DNA of 64,000 bases from Chionoecetes opilio (lineage: Eukaryota; Arthropoda; Malacostraca; Decapoda; Majidae), in the NCBI GenBank assembly GCA_016584305.1, contig JACEEZ010022673.1:1-64000 (forward strand), given 5' to 3'. The notes below the pieces were generated by a model. The model did not search any database. It was given only the letters and a program-made list of their open reading frames with translations, and was not told where the DNA came from. Both the position numbers and the translations under genes were made by a program. This document shows, in pieces, positions 1 to 10,800 of this stretch; the stretch's first letter is position 1, and each line of letters starts with the position of its first letter.

Positions 1-31
1 TTCGGACTCACCAGTGCGGTCGCGGCCTTTA

Positions 32-223
32 GGCTTGTACCAAGAGTCATGCTGGCGGTCGAGCGACGAACGACGAACGACCGACGAAGGGTATGAAAAC
101 GGAAAATATCCCATGAGAGGGATATTTTCTGGAACGAAGAGCAACGACGACTGGTCGTAGGTCACGGTCGAAGGCACGGGTACTCCCGTGTCTTCGCGCT
201 GACCGTGACTCTTGGTACAAACC
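32..223. repeat. Fold-back MITE, copy 1
   Basis: The element starts GGCTTGTACCAAGAGTCATG and ends with the near-complement GTGACTCTTGGTACAAACC. Inner sequence (GACGAACGACCGACGAAGGG, GGAACGAAGAGCAACGACGA) is shared with the longer palindrome at 53815-54055, which shows that this copy has lost part of its right arm. It has no coding capacity. It is a non-autonomous fold-back repeat of unknown superfamily. Confidence 0.8.
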
Positions 224-2262
224 TAAGTCTTTTCCTGGCTTTAAGTTCATAGTTTTTCTTTGCTGTTTGTGATAACCTTTAAGCTGTCCTAGCTAATGCA
301 CTATAGCGATGCTATTATTTTCCTGGCCTGCCTTAGCCCTCCCATACATGTTTATTTTAATCCTGTGATATGTTTTAATTTAGCAGCCATTCATTTATAA
401 TCGTTCTTTTGTGATCATATTGATCTGTAAGGAATATTTTGTTTCTGACCTGCAGACAACTTTTTTGTATACGAAAATTGTATAGCTATGCTTCATAAGC
501 GCTGACTTTACTGATATCTTTCAAGGGTGTAGCTAGATAATTTTGAGCTCCACTCTCTGTAATGCCCTGAACTGACTTCACCACGTGTTTCCTCTAACAA
601 TAAGCCTGTTTCTCTCCTATCTTGCACCACCTCACTTTCCCCTCCTAGCTATAGTCAGTTAATCCGCTCCAGGTATCTTTTTAATCTTTCATAATTTGCA
701 TTTATGAAGTCAAGTAGCCTACTGTATATGATTATTAACACTTCCAAAAGCTTCCTCCCTTTTCAGACAATACCTAATTTCACAATGATCATTGTTACCA
801 AACTGACCGCTAAATTCTACTACCTTAACTAAATCTTATAATCTTATCTTAAAATATCTTTATAATTTTAAATAATTTTTTTTACGTGTGAGCCTATTTG
901 CTAGGATCAAATTTAGAATATTATCGACTCAAGTGGAATATTTGACTACTTGATTTAGAAAGCTATCCTGGACTAGCGTTAACAAATCCTATGCATCATT
1001 GTCTCCTACAATTACTAGGTTCCTAGTTAATGTTCCTAAGATCAAATTCTCCCCAAATGCATAATTGATTATACCTACATGCTCTGGTTATGTCTTGCCA
1101 TATGGGAATGGAATCCTCTTTACTAATGTATGGAGACCGACACACACAACAAAATATAGATGTTATCTCCTTTATTACTCCTATCCATGTGGATTCTATA
1201 CTAATATTTGTTTTTATATCATTGTTTACATGATTTTAATGTATCCCTAACATAAAATGCAACGTCTCCCCTTCTACCTGTTCTGTGTTAGTTAAACAAC
1301 TTTTACCATGTTAACCATTCTCAACTTCTGAATTGAATACTTTCCCTGACACATCTAACCAAATTTTTATTAATGCTATAATATCAAAGTTTTCTGCACT
1401 AGTCAAACCTCTCAGTAAATATCTTATTTAAAATACTCCTAAAGCTTGTATAGCAAACGTTACTCTTCATCATATCAATATTTTCCGCTCTTCTCACAAC
1501 CTTCTCTATTAAAGTTAATTCTAGTTTCCCCTGTCCCCCTTCTCCTGCCGCCTACTTGAAAACAGCCTGTAGGGAACCAACCTCACGTTCAAGGGATTCA
1601 GCTAAGATCTGAACCTATCTAGCCTGTATAGCCGTATAGGTAAACCCTGTCCCTGTGGTACAGTTAAACCTGACCGTAAAACCGGTCAAGTTTTCTGCGA
1701 GGGCCCATCCATTTACCTTACAATTCTTTGCAAACCGACAGTTCTTGCATATTCAATCATCTCTCTAGCTGTCTGTCTCTCGTTGCTTAAGCATAGATGT
1801 ATGAGTAGTTACGTTACAGTTAGTTTTCCATTAGTTTTCCATTGCAATACGATCAACTCGTGGCGCTAACATGTCATATGACACGCTGCCCAAATAGGAA
1901 AGCTTCTGAAGGTTTTGATCAATAGCTTTTCAATGTCTTATGTTGACATTTCCGACACGATGTCAAATAAGTTCCTCTGCTACTCCTTTCGCGTTCTATT
2001 GGCGGATTTCCATGGTCTTGACAGCTCCTGTTCACTGCCTGCGAGACAAGTATAGATTATAATTATGATTATTAATTGTGATATAATGATGTGCCTTTCC
2101 TGGAGTCCTCTCACTGTTGCTCTCCATATCCTACTGAACACGTGGCTCTTAGTGTAAAACTCAACATAACAAAAGCGACTGTTTCTTACGTGAAGTTGAG
2201 GGTTTGAGCAAGAACACTAAGAACATTGCCCATTGGCCCCGACACCATCATTCTGTCTGCAG
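224..2262. other. AT-rich DNA, nothing recognised
   Basis: I find no convincing coding region, RNA gene or repeat family here. Open frames are short and AT-rich, as expected by chance. Short purine/pyrimidine runs occur but no tandem array. Confidence 0.5.
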
Positions 2263-2344
2263 CGTCCGCCGTCACGATGATGTGCGGACGCCATTGGACG
2301 GCCGCCACCGTGACCAACGCCCCATCAGGAAACCTGTAACACAG
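2263..2344 (+). other. Possible internal host exon (weak)
   Basis: A GC-rich island in AT-rich DNA is preceded by a pyrimidine-rich acceptor (ttctgtctgcag, AG at 2261-2262) and followed by a possible donor (ACACAG then GTTAAC at 2345). One frame is open across it (after one leading base, reading VRRHDDVRTPLDG and ending KPVTQ). I recognise no family. Length 82 nt. The donor is only moderately good, and the frame is short enough to occur by chance, so this is a lead rather than a gene call. Confidence 0.15.
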
Positions 2345-3187
2345 GTTAACAGTTCTTCAGGAAATACATCCCTGGTGGCTATAAGCGACCCTTAATACTC
2401 TAAGGACATTAGTACAACAGTTCAACATACGTATTCCTAAGCATACTTCCAGAAGTGGCCAGTGTTTAAGTAAAATGGGATTATCTACCATTATGTTATT
2501 TATAATTTCAATATAGCAATTATATAATAATCTTCATGAAAAAATATACCGACATAAATGTTACCTAACTGACGCAAATGACGACTCCAGGAATTCAATC
2601 TTTGTGAACGTTTTAACGTGATTGTAGGCTTGATGCTTCTATCTCAGTCATTTTCCTCTATGCCTTATTTGCCTCTATTCCTCGCAGCTATCAATTATTA
2701 TATTATGTTTTACTCAAAATAATGCCAACAAAATAATCGCAATTTAAATTATTTCAACCATACTAATGGAAGACTATTTTTGTTACACAATAGTCCATTT
2801 CTTGGAGATAACATATGCAATAGTATATGAAGGGAGATCGGTCAACAACTAAAACATTATAGAAGATAATATATACGTGATATAATTAAAGTACTAATTA
2901 CTATTTTTATATTTCAACATCCTTACGTTCATCTATATATATTTACAGCAATTAACTATAAATTTAATTCAAAGAAAACGAATCTTTGCCTTAGAAATTC
3001 AAATATGTTTTCACATGTTTTCTTACTTTCCATACACTGTAAACAAGGATTTTTTTTCTTCAAGAATATTGATGAATGGTAATACGGTTAGTTTACTATA
3101 CTGCTTTACCTGCTTGATAGCATTACATACCAACTTTCAATATCAGGACAATATCAATAATATTCAATATCAGCACTAAATGAGGAG
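2345..3187. other. AT-rich DNA, nothing recognised
   Basis: Strongly AT-rich, with many stops in all frames and no repeat shared with the rest of the window that I could find. Confidence 0.5.
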
Positions 3188-3289
3188 TTACTTGAAACTA
3201 GCTGGGTTCTGTGTCAGGCTGCGGACCACCTCAGGCTCCGCCAACGCCTCTGTTAAGCGGCGAGCCATGCCGTGTTTCGTGTGGCAGTG
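3188..3289 (-). CDS. Candidate terminal exon of an unknown host gene
   Basis: On the minus strand a classical acceptor (CTCCTTTTCTTGCAG, AG at 3291-3290) opens a 34-codon stretch that is open in only one frame and ends in TAA at 3190-3188. The exon product begins HCHTKHGMARRL and ends TQNPASFK. The opening H-C-H-T-K-H has the spacing of the two histidines that close a C2H2 finger, so the preceding exon could encode the cysteine half; this is inference. The stop overlaps a possible donor (CAA then GTAACT), so it could instead be a 98-nt internal exon. The island is GC-rich against AT-rich flanks and shares nothing with the repeats in the window. I do not recognise the protein. Confidence 0.4.
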   Translation of the reverse strand, partial: HCHTKHGMARRLTEALAEPEVVRSLTQNPASFK

Positions 3290-3539
3290 CTGCAAGAAAA
3301 GGAGCCTCGTAGCACTAAGATACAAACAATTGTAAAACATATATCAAAGGAGTTGTTTACATTGCATCATTCACTACTAACTATTGTTGCTTCCTAACTC
3401 TTATAATTTTCTTTTACGTTTGAGCCAATAACGCCGGTATGATTCTTCACTTTATGATGATAATTTTTACTTGATTTCGTCAGTAACTGAAATAGAAAAA
3501 ACTTAAGGCTAAGGAAAACTATAAAGGGGGATAAGCACA

Positions 3540-4330
3540 GTCAGAGCGAGTATCCTAGCTGGCGATCACATAATGTACAACAGGTATAGCCAGCTGTGGT
3601 ACATTGTGACCAGCGTATATACGCAACTATGTAGTACAATACTATGTACGATGGCGTTGCGAGAGTGCTCCACCTGAGACTTAAATTACGTCTCAGGATC
3701 GATACGTATTCTTGCGTATCCATGACCTTTACCTCATGTGCCACGAAGGTTCACGAAGACCTGGATCATCGTGGCACATGCAACAGTCTCCTCAGGATGT
3801 CATTATGGCTCACTCGTAGTTTAGAAAGGGATGATGCGCACTAGTCGCAATTCTTCTAGAGAGAATTGCAGTGTATGGAGTAACAGTAGCCCGTATACAA
3901 CTCTGATTTTACCTCATTGGTACAATAAGGAAACTTATGAATAAAGCAATTTCGCACAACATTGAGTTTGTGTAACTGCCTCATGATGTCTTTGTCGTCT
4001 ATCATATCGGGTGTCACTACATGAACCAGGTACAGAAAGTTGTCCACAACTGTGAACTATTGTCCAATAATCTGTGCAGAGCGAACATAATTGACCTTGG
4101 AGTTGTGAGGTGGTACGATCATTCACTCCGTCTTACTTTATTAGTGTAGTATAAGATGTCATGCTCTGCAGCAAATATGAAACATTTGTCAATCAGCTAC
4201 TGCAGAGCTTTTGTCGTCGGGTCCAGTAAGACCATGCTGTCTGCATAGAGGCAAATATGGGGACATACGCTAAGCTGCGCGTGGCCTTGGTGCTCATCTC
4301 CGTCGCATTTTCCCTTGAGCCTGTGATGGG
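3540..4330 (-). pseudogene. Decayed LINE reverse transcriptase, C-terminal part
   Basis: Read on the minus strand from about 4330 downwards, broken frames give a LINE reverse-transcriptase signature. PHICLYADSMVLL (about 4225-4265) is a damaged YADD palm motif (second D changed to S), followed by the KALQ and AEHDILYYT motifs that normally follow it. Further on come DIMRQLHKLNVVRNCFIHKF and CTNEVKSELYTGYC, typical of the thumb and C-terminal domain of some non-LTR elements. Several frameshifts and stops break it. The upstream part of the transcriptase is missing because the palindrome at 4362-4633 adjoins it. The family differs from the LINE at 4790-6860, whose reverse transcriptase is of another type. 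Confidence 0.7.
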
Positions 4331-4361
4331 TGACAACCAAGGATAGTATAAATACTATCCT

Positions 4362-4633
4362 ACTGTCCATCCTTCCTTTCGAGGTTGGCCGATAAATGGG
4401 TACCTGGGGAAACCTGATGAAGGTAACTATGGTACCCAGGATGTCACAATAGCCTTCTGTCCCGGGGTAGTGGGTTGTCACCAAGGATAGTACTATTTAT
4501 ACGTATCCTTGGTGACAACCCACTACCCCGGGACAGAAGGCTATTGTGACATCCTGGTTTACCATAGTTTACCTTCATCAGGTTTCCCCAGGTACCCATT
4601 TATCGGCCAACCTCGAAAGGAAGGATGGACAGT
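4362..4633. repeat. 270-bp diverged palindrome (inverted repeat)
   Basis: The left arm (4362-4487) is the reverse complement of the right arm (4508-4633), with a centre of about 20 bp. The arms differ at several sites: GGTACCATAGTTACC in one corresponds to GGTTTACCATAGTTTACC in the other. They have therefore diverged since they arose, which argues against a simple assembly fold-over. The sequence could form a long hairpin. A smaller palindrome (AGGATAGTATAAATACTATCCT) lies just outside at about 4339-4360. Confidence 0.85.
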
Positions 4634-4651
4634 TGTTGGGCTGTACGCCGA

Positions 4652-4724
4652 CTGCCTTGGCCCGGATTCGAACCAGGGCCCGCGGATTCGTAGCTAGGCG
4701 CGCGAGGCACTACACCACGGAGGC
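4652..4724 (-). repeat. tRNA-like SINE head
   Basis: On the minus strand this reads like the 5' head of a tRNA-derived SINE: GCCTCCGTGGTGTAGTGCC (A-box-like, around 4706-4724), then a perfect B box GGTTCGAATCC (4674-4664). The acceptor stem does not pair fully and there is no clean anticodon arm, so a functional tRNA gene is unlikely. It abuts the palindrome. Confidence 0.6.
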
Positions 4725-4789
4725 TTCTGCATAGCATAATGTACAGTCATCAACATAAGAGTAAATAGGACATTCAGTTGACTTAGAAG

Positions 4790-6860
4790 ATCATAAATTA
4801 ATTAAGGAAAGAGGAAAGAGGAGATAGGACAAGAACAATGACCGTCTACAATAGCTGCAAGAGACCGGTTAGAAAGCTTGAGATGAAGGTGCAGAAAGAA
4901 AAAGAAAAACCGAAAGAGGGTAGTTGAGAAATTAAAGATGTGTGCCAGACTCTATCAAAAGTTTTGTATAAGTCAGGGACAAGAGCAAATGTTTCACTGA
5001 AACCCCTAAAAGAGGATGACCATGATTCAGTCAGGAAAGCTAGGAAATCGCCAGTGGATCGCCCTTTAACCATACTGACGATCAGCTAGAAGAGTGTAGG
5101 CAGATAGATGCTTAAGAATGTTCTTATTAAGTATAGATTCAAAAGCTTTAGGAAGTCAGGAAGTCAAAGCTATAGGACAGTAGTTTGAATGATTTGAACG
5201 GTCAACCTTCTTAGAAACAGTTTGAATTCCGCAGCACCCTTCCAACAAGAAGGAAAGTTAGATGCAGATAGAGACGGAAAAGTTTGACCAGGTAGGGTGC
5301 AAGCAAATAAACAGTTTCTAAAAACAATATGAGACACTCTGTCACGACCGTAAGCCTTCCGAGGATCAAGACCAGATAGGGAAAAGAGAAGAGATAGGGT
5401 AAGAGAAGACGTCATTACGAAGAATCTTAATACGAACCATAATATAGAAGTGTTGAAGAGAAACAAGTCTTGCAACATAATTCATGAGTGGAATTATGAA
5501 CAGAGTTTGAACAAACAGTTCAACTTAAGGTGAAACAGCGGTAGAGTGAAATATATAAGATAAAGATAAAGAAGAAAATTGATTTTAAGAGATGTTTTTG
5601 GCTAAGTGTCAGAAGTCATTAGAAGAGTTGGAACTAGATAAATTTTGACATTTCATTTCATTTCTGGAAAAAAGGTTTTTGGCAAGTTGAAGAATACATA
5701 GCTTTGTCACGACTACGGGCAGACGTATAAAGGGCATGAGTTTCGGGAGAAGGATGGCTGCGGTGCCATATGTGAGCCTATATCTATCATGGACAGCACG
5801 AGAACAAGCTGACTTAAATCAAAGTTTACGGGCTTTGGGTTGGGATTAGAGAAAATGTGGAATGTGTGCCTACATGTAAGAGACAACGATCTTAGCTATG
5901 CGCTCTGCACAAATAGATGAGTGTCCGACGCGGAAGCAATACTCATTCCATGAATAACCAGAGTAGTATACCCTAAGTTTTCCCAATAGGCTGAGGTGAA
6001 ATGCCAGAATCACCTCCGCTTAGGTGGGTCCCCAGGCGGCTCCGGAACGATTGAACAGGTTACAGAAAAACAATTGTGATCGGAGAGGCCCAACGGATAG
6101 AAAACTTTAACTGAATAAGCTGAGGGGTTAGAAGTTAAGACATTACAAAGTTCAAGAGTCTTGGGTGTATCCCCAAGACGGGAAGGAATACGGATAGAAT
6201 GCTGCACCAGCTACTCTAGGTCATAGAGGATAGCAAAGTTGAGGGCTTGTTCACCACGTTGGTCAGTGAGTTAGGATGTTTGCCGAAGGTGGTGGTGAAG
6301 ATTAAAATCCCCCAAAATGGAAATTTCAGCAAAATTAAAATTAGTCAAGATGTGCTCCATTTTAGAAATTGAATAGTCGAACTGTGCATAGTCTGTGGAG
6401 TTAGGTGAGACGTAAACAGCATATATGAATTTAGTAGGAGAGCGACATTGAAGTCGAAGCGAGATGGTAGAAAATTTAGAAGATTCGCGGCCTTGGACAA
6501 TAGAGAAAGTAATGTTGCGTATGTAAAGGCAACAGCTAGCTTTGATCTGAAAATGAGAATAGATAAAAAAAGAGGCACAGAAATGGGACTGCTGTCAGTA
6601 TTCACATACACCTTGTGTTTTGGTGAGGAAAACATGGTAAGGTCTAGAAAAAAGATTACGTTTCACAGAGTGCAAGTTAATATTTAAGACTGCAAATGTT
6701 GCAAGTGTTTAGGAGAGAGTTGGAGGAAAAATCAAGGCATCTGAGGTCGTCATCTGGAGAGTAGTCCGACCTGGGGACATAGTCCCAGATAGGATCTCCG
6801 AGGCAGTCTTATGTTTCGTCATATTTAATAATGTTGAGTGAAGAGAGTGTAGGTTTGAAA
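4790..6860 (-). pseudogene. Decayed jockey-like LINE (endonuclease and RT)
   Basis: This is an APE-type non-LTR retrotransposon read on the minus strand, 3'-truncated near 4790. From high to low coordinates it shows: endonuclease remnants with FIYAVYVSPNST and ISILGDFNLHH (about 6430-6300) and RIPSRLGDTP (about 6190); a SDHNCFSVTC segment carrying the catalytic SDH (about 6060); then reverse-transcriptase motifs LSGLDPRKAYGRDRVSHIVF (about 5380-5320), KGRSTGDFLAFLTESWSSS (about 5070-5010) and TFDRVWHTSLISQLPSFGF (about 4960-4910). At least six frameshifts or stops break it, so it is inactive. This RT type (PRKAYGPDG-like) is, from memory, very common in crab and shrimp sequence collections. 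No tail or target duplication is visible because the 3' half is lost. Confidence 0.8.
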
Positions 6861-6869
6861 AGTGCTTGT

Positions 6870-7542
6870 AGTGTAGTGTAAGTAGTTAGATAAGTTATAT
6901 TTAAAGGGCAGATTGCAACTATTCTCTTATGTTATTGAAACACTTAAGGATTTGTGCAGAGATGACACGGGAAGTGTCAAAGACAAGTCTGCACCACCCC
7001 ATCTCCCCCAGTAGATACAGTAGTATCTTTTCGGTAGTATTTTACCATGGTGCATTGGTGCATGCATGTGTTGGGCTGCCTACTCCTGTACCGCCGATGC
7101 CCTCAATAAATGCATCGTTTCACATTCCCATTCCCCTCACACTGTCGTATAATTATTACGCCCCCATACCAATAAGATCAAATGATGCAAGAAATCTTGC
7201 AGGAAAAGGTTTACGATTATATACACTCACACAAGTAGTGCAGAGGAAACAACACCAGTAAGTGGGAAATAAATGAGCCACACATGCAACCAAAGCAAGG
7301 AAAGCGTCATAAATATATTTTATTTTATGGGGGGGGGGGGGAGGTGGAAGCGAGGTCACTAAGCCGCCATTATGAAACGGCAGTACCAAAAAAGTATCAC
7401 TCACAAAGCACTCGCACAAAAAGTCATTTCAGCGCAAATAATGCTCTAGAAGCACTGAATACAAGTAAATGGACATAAATAAGCAAAAAATACGATGAGG
7501 GCTTTTCAATCCCCAGCCTAAAGTGAAAATCCCGCAAAATGT
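6870..7542. other. Unassigned, with a poly-G run
   Basis: No gene or repeat recognised. A 12-base G run lies at about 7330-7341. An open frame of 110 codons (6929-7261) has no recognisable motifs and is probably chance. Confidence 0.4.
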
Positions 7543-7545
7543 TCA

Positions 7546-7896
7546 TAGTCCGGTGGCAGAGCAGCATATTTCCAGTGAACCTTGCAATGTTTGGCAACAG
7601 TCGTTTTTTGGCTTATTTTGATAGGTATTAGTGTCTAGATACAATTTAGGGTGGGTGGCCACTTGTCACCGGCTTGGCTTTTTCAGAAGCCGAGATGACC
7701 GCCATATATAATCAACATATAGATTAGGCTGTAACTCCTGTTCTAAGTACAGTAAAAGGATAAAATTGGTGTCTAAATATATGTTTTAGAGACCAAGGAA
7801 GTGAATTATGATGTTATTGGATCGTTTGGCGGCCATCTTGATGGCATAAATCCAATATGGCCGCCAAAAATACATGTAAAAATGCCAAAATCACAC
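7546..7896 (+). repeat. Left terminal inverted repeat of element A
   Basis: 351-bp arm matching the reverse complement of 12621-12971, from TAGTCCGGTGG to AATGCCAAAATCACAC. It contains an internal stem (GGCGGCCATCTTG about 7830 against ATATGGCCGCC about 7856). It also overlaps the first possible start codon of the transposon gene. Confidence 0.85.
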
Positions 7897-10800
7897 AAAA
7901 TCACACCAAAAACTTAACGATCTACGTTTCGGTTGCAGGATCTGACGTGAGCGATGATATGGCTGAAACAGGAGGCCACAAGGATGCCGAGGAATGCTTC
8001 TTCAAGACTGTTTACAACTGTGGGGTTGGGAAGTTGATACAGTCTTCACGAATCGACACAATATTGGCAGCTAGTAACCTTCGCCAAGATGATATCAGAC
8101 TACGAAAAGAACTATCTGGATCATCTACTGTTAGATGTCACAAAAATTGCGTATCTAAGTATGTATCTCCTTCCACTCTCAATAAATTGGGCAAGCGTAT
8201 GCCAAAGGAAGAGATAATGAAGACTCCAACGCTGGGCCTAAGCGATTGCGTTCCAGTATCGTGGTGATGTCTTTGACTTTCAGAAGCACTGTTTGTTCTG
8301 CCATGACATTACTCCTTGCATATTACCGAATGAGTATGATCCCAAGGTGCCACAACAGTACAGAGTCCCTGCGTCGAGAGTAACCACAGACAAGATGGGT
8401 GATGGTGAGACGTACAGCAGTACCTACTTGACCTTTGTGAGAAAACGTGGAGATGAACTGGGTAGAATAGTCCGTAACCGCATCACTGGAGCACACATCC
8501 GATCTGCAGGCGGCAGATGCAAAGTATCACCGCAGTTGCAATGCCAATTTCCCTCGTGATGCTCATAGAACCACCATGATCGATAGCAAAGGTTCTGCTG
8601 ATGACCAAGCTTTCGCTGAAACAGTCCATGTACTCGGTTGTGATCGCTCGAAAGTTTGGAATTCGCTTGATGTTGAAGCAGTATACCGCAGACAAGGGTG
8701 GATCTGTCATGTCCAGACGTGTCCTTGTTGAGAACGTCATCCAACATTTCGCTGGAAAATATGTTGGCATTACATTCCCCTGGAGTGGCAACGTTACTAG
8801 TGTTCAGGAAACATGTTGCCACAAATTTCAGGCTTGTGGATGATGACCAGAATGGCGACATGGATGAATGTATCCGGAAAGTTGGCAGCAGATCATGAAG
8901 GAGACCAAGGCAGCTAAGCACGACTTCAAATCCTACAATAAGCACATTGATCGAGAATTAGCCTCAGAGTGTATTAGTGAGACGTTGGTGAAGCTACTAT
9001 CAGCGATCAAGTCTACTTTCCACAATTCACTACAATCCATCATGGTTGGTAATATCGTGAGCTCAGTGGTAACATCTCAACCAACACCATTACAGATAGC
9101 TATAGGAGTACTACTTGGTGACCATTATATGATCATCACAGAACTGTACAAATATAACGTTTCTTGTTCTTACGATGAGGTTCGACGATTCAGAAGGTCA
9201 GCAGGTGCGCAGTCGTCAAAAGCACAGCAGTTGCCGGACTCAGAGATGCCGCACTGGGCGGACTTGTGTAAATCATCATCGATAACTTTGATGCTGTGGT
9301 CAGTTCCCAAAACTGCCGCCTTGAATGTCATTACATGGCCTTTGATGGTATATCTAGGTGGTTTTGGTGGTATATCTTCCACTCATCAATATGAAGCCAG
9401 GGGACCCGACTACTGTCCTAACTTCCATCACCCGAGGATTCGAAGTCACCAGAGCATCCAACCAGGATATTCTCGTTCTCATCTGCGATCAGGCCATATA
9501 TAAGATCGTCGTTGTCATCACAATTCATCAACCAGATGGTGATTCTTGGTGGGATGCATTTCCTGATGGATTTCGTGAGTTGCATTGGCACTCTCATGGC
9601 GGACAGCGCCTCAAGGAGATTATGATGGCATCCTTCGGCTCCGTCGAGAAGATGTTGCAAGGAAGAAATATCCACAGAATGTTCGGGCACTAAGATTGCT
9701 CACAGAGGAGCTGCTTCGACCAGTATTTGAGAGGGAGAATCTACACCTGACCAGCATGGATGATCTGGAGAAGCTACTTGATGAACTCGCCACTCAGAGT
9801 CGTATCACAAAGCTGTGGGTGTATAACGTCATCAAACCCACATTTCTAATGATGATGTTTTGTCGGGCGACGCATGAAGGCGATTGGCCGCTCCACATCA
9901 AAGTAGCAGAATCAATGCTTCCATACATGTTCGCAGCCCACAAGTACAACTATGGCAGGTACGGCCTCTACTACGTACGCTCCATGACTTGGTTGGGACC
10001 AGAGATTCTGGAAAAGTTCTGCAGAGGAGAGCAGTCACTACACCACAATGCCGGTGTCTACAACGGACAGTGGAGCGACATGTTTATAGAAACAAACTGG
10101 ATGAGGAAGGGGCATGGACCAGGTGGCATCATTGGCAACACAGAAAATCCTCAAACGATGGCGACGTGGGTGTACAGCATGGATGCGACCATGACCCTGA
10201 CTGGTGACCTGAAGAAGATGTCTGGAGCTGACGAAAAGGTACAGCTGACCCACAAGGAGGAATCTACCAGTCGCATTCGTCGAGATGGCAATGATCGTAA
10301 ATCACTGAAGGCTACTCTAGAGTCATGTATCGACCCACTGGATCCAGCTACCCACGATGCAGGATGTCTGCTCAACATCTCGAATGGTCAACTTGCTCAG
10401 CCGAATGTTAACGTAGACAAGGCAGTGGAGATTGGTGCCTGGATCAGCTAATCAGCTGATCCAGTTCGAAGCACTATGGCCAGAGGGCTTTTACAGCTCA
10501 CTCACAAAACAGGTCACAACCTTTGCCGCAAAGAAAAAACGTCTAACAGCCGGGATAATGTCGTCATGGACCAAGAGGCTATGTACGCTCGGGTGATTGG
10601 CCTTCTGGTGAGCCAGTGTGATCTCGATCTGGAACAAGTCCTCTCCACAGAGCTAACTGCATATCCGCCCTCGATGCTTCAAGCTGATGGACAGATGCGA
10701 GTGGCAACGGGAAAAGCTACACTAAAAAAGAACCACCAGGTAGAAGTTTCACAACGCCTAATCACAAGCCCAACATCTATGGTGTTGATGTGTCCCGCTC

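Noticed and set aside
4652..4724. Functional tRNA gene
   Set aside because: The B box is perfect but the acceptor stem and anticodon arm do not pair, so a SINE head is more likely.
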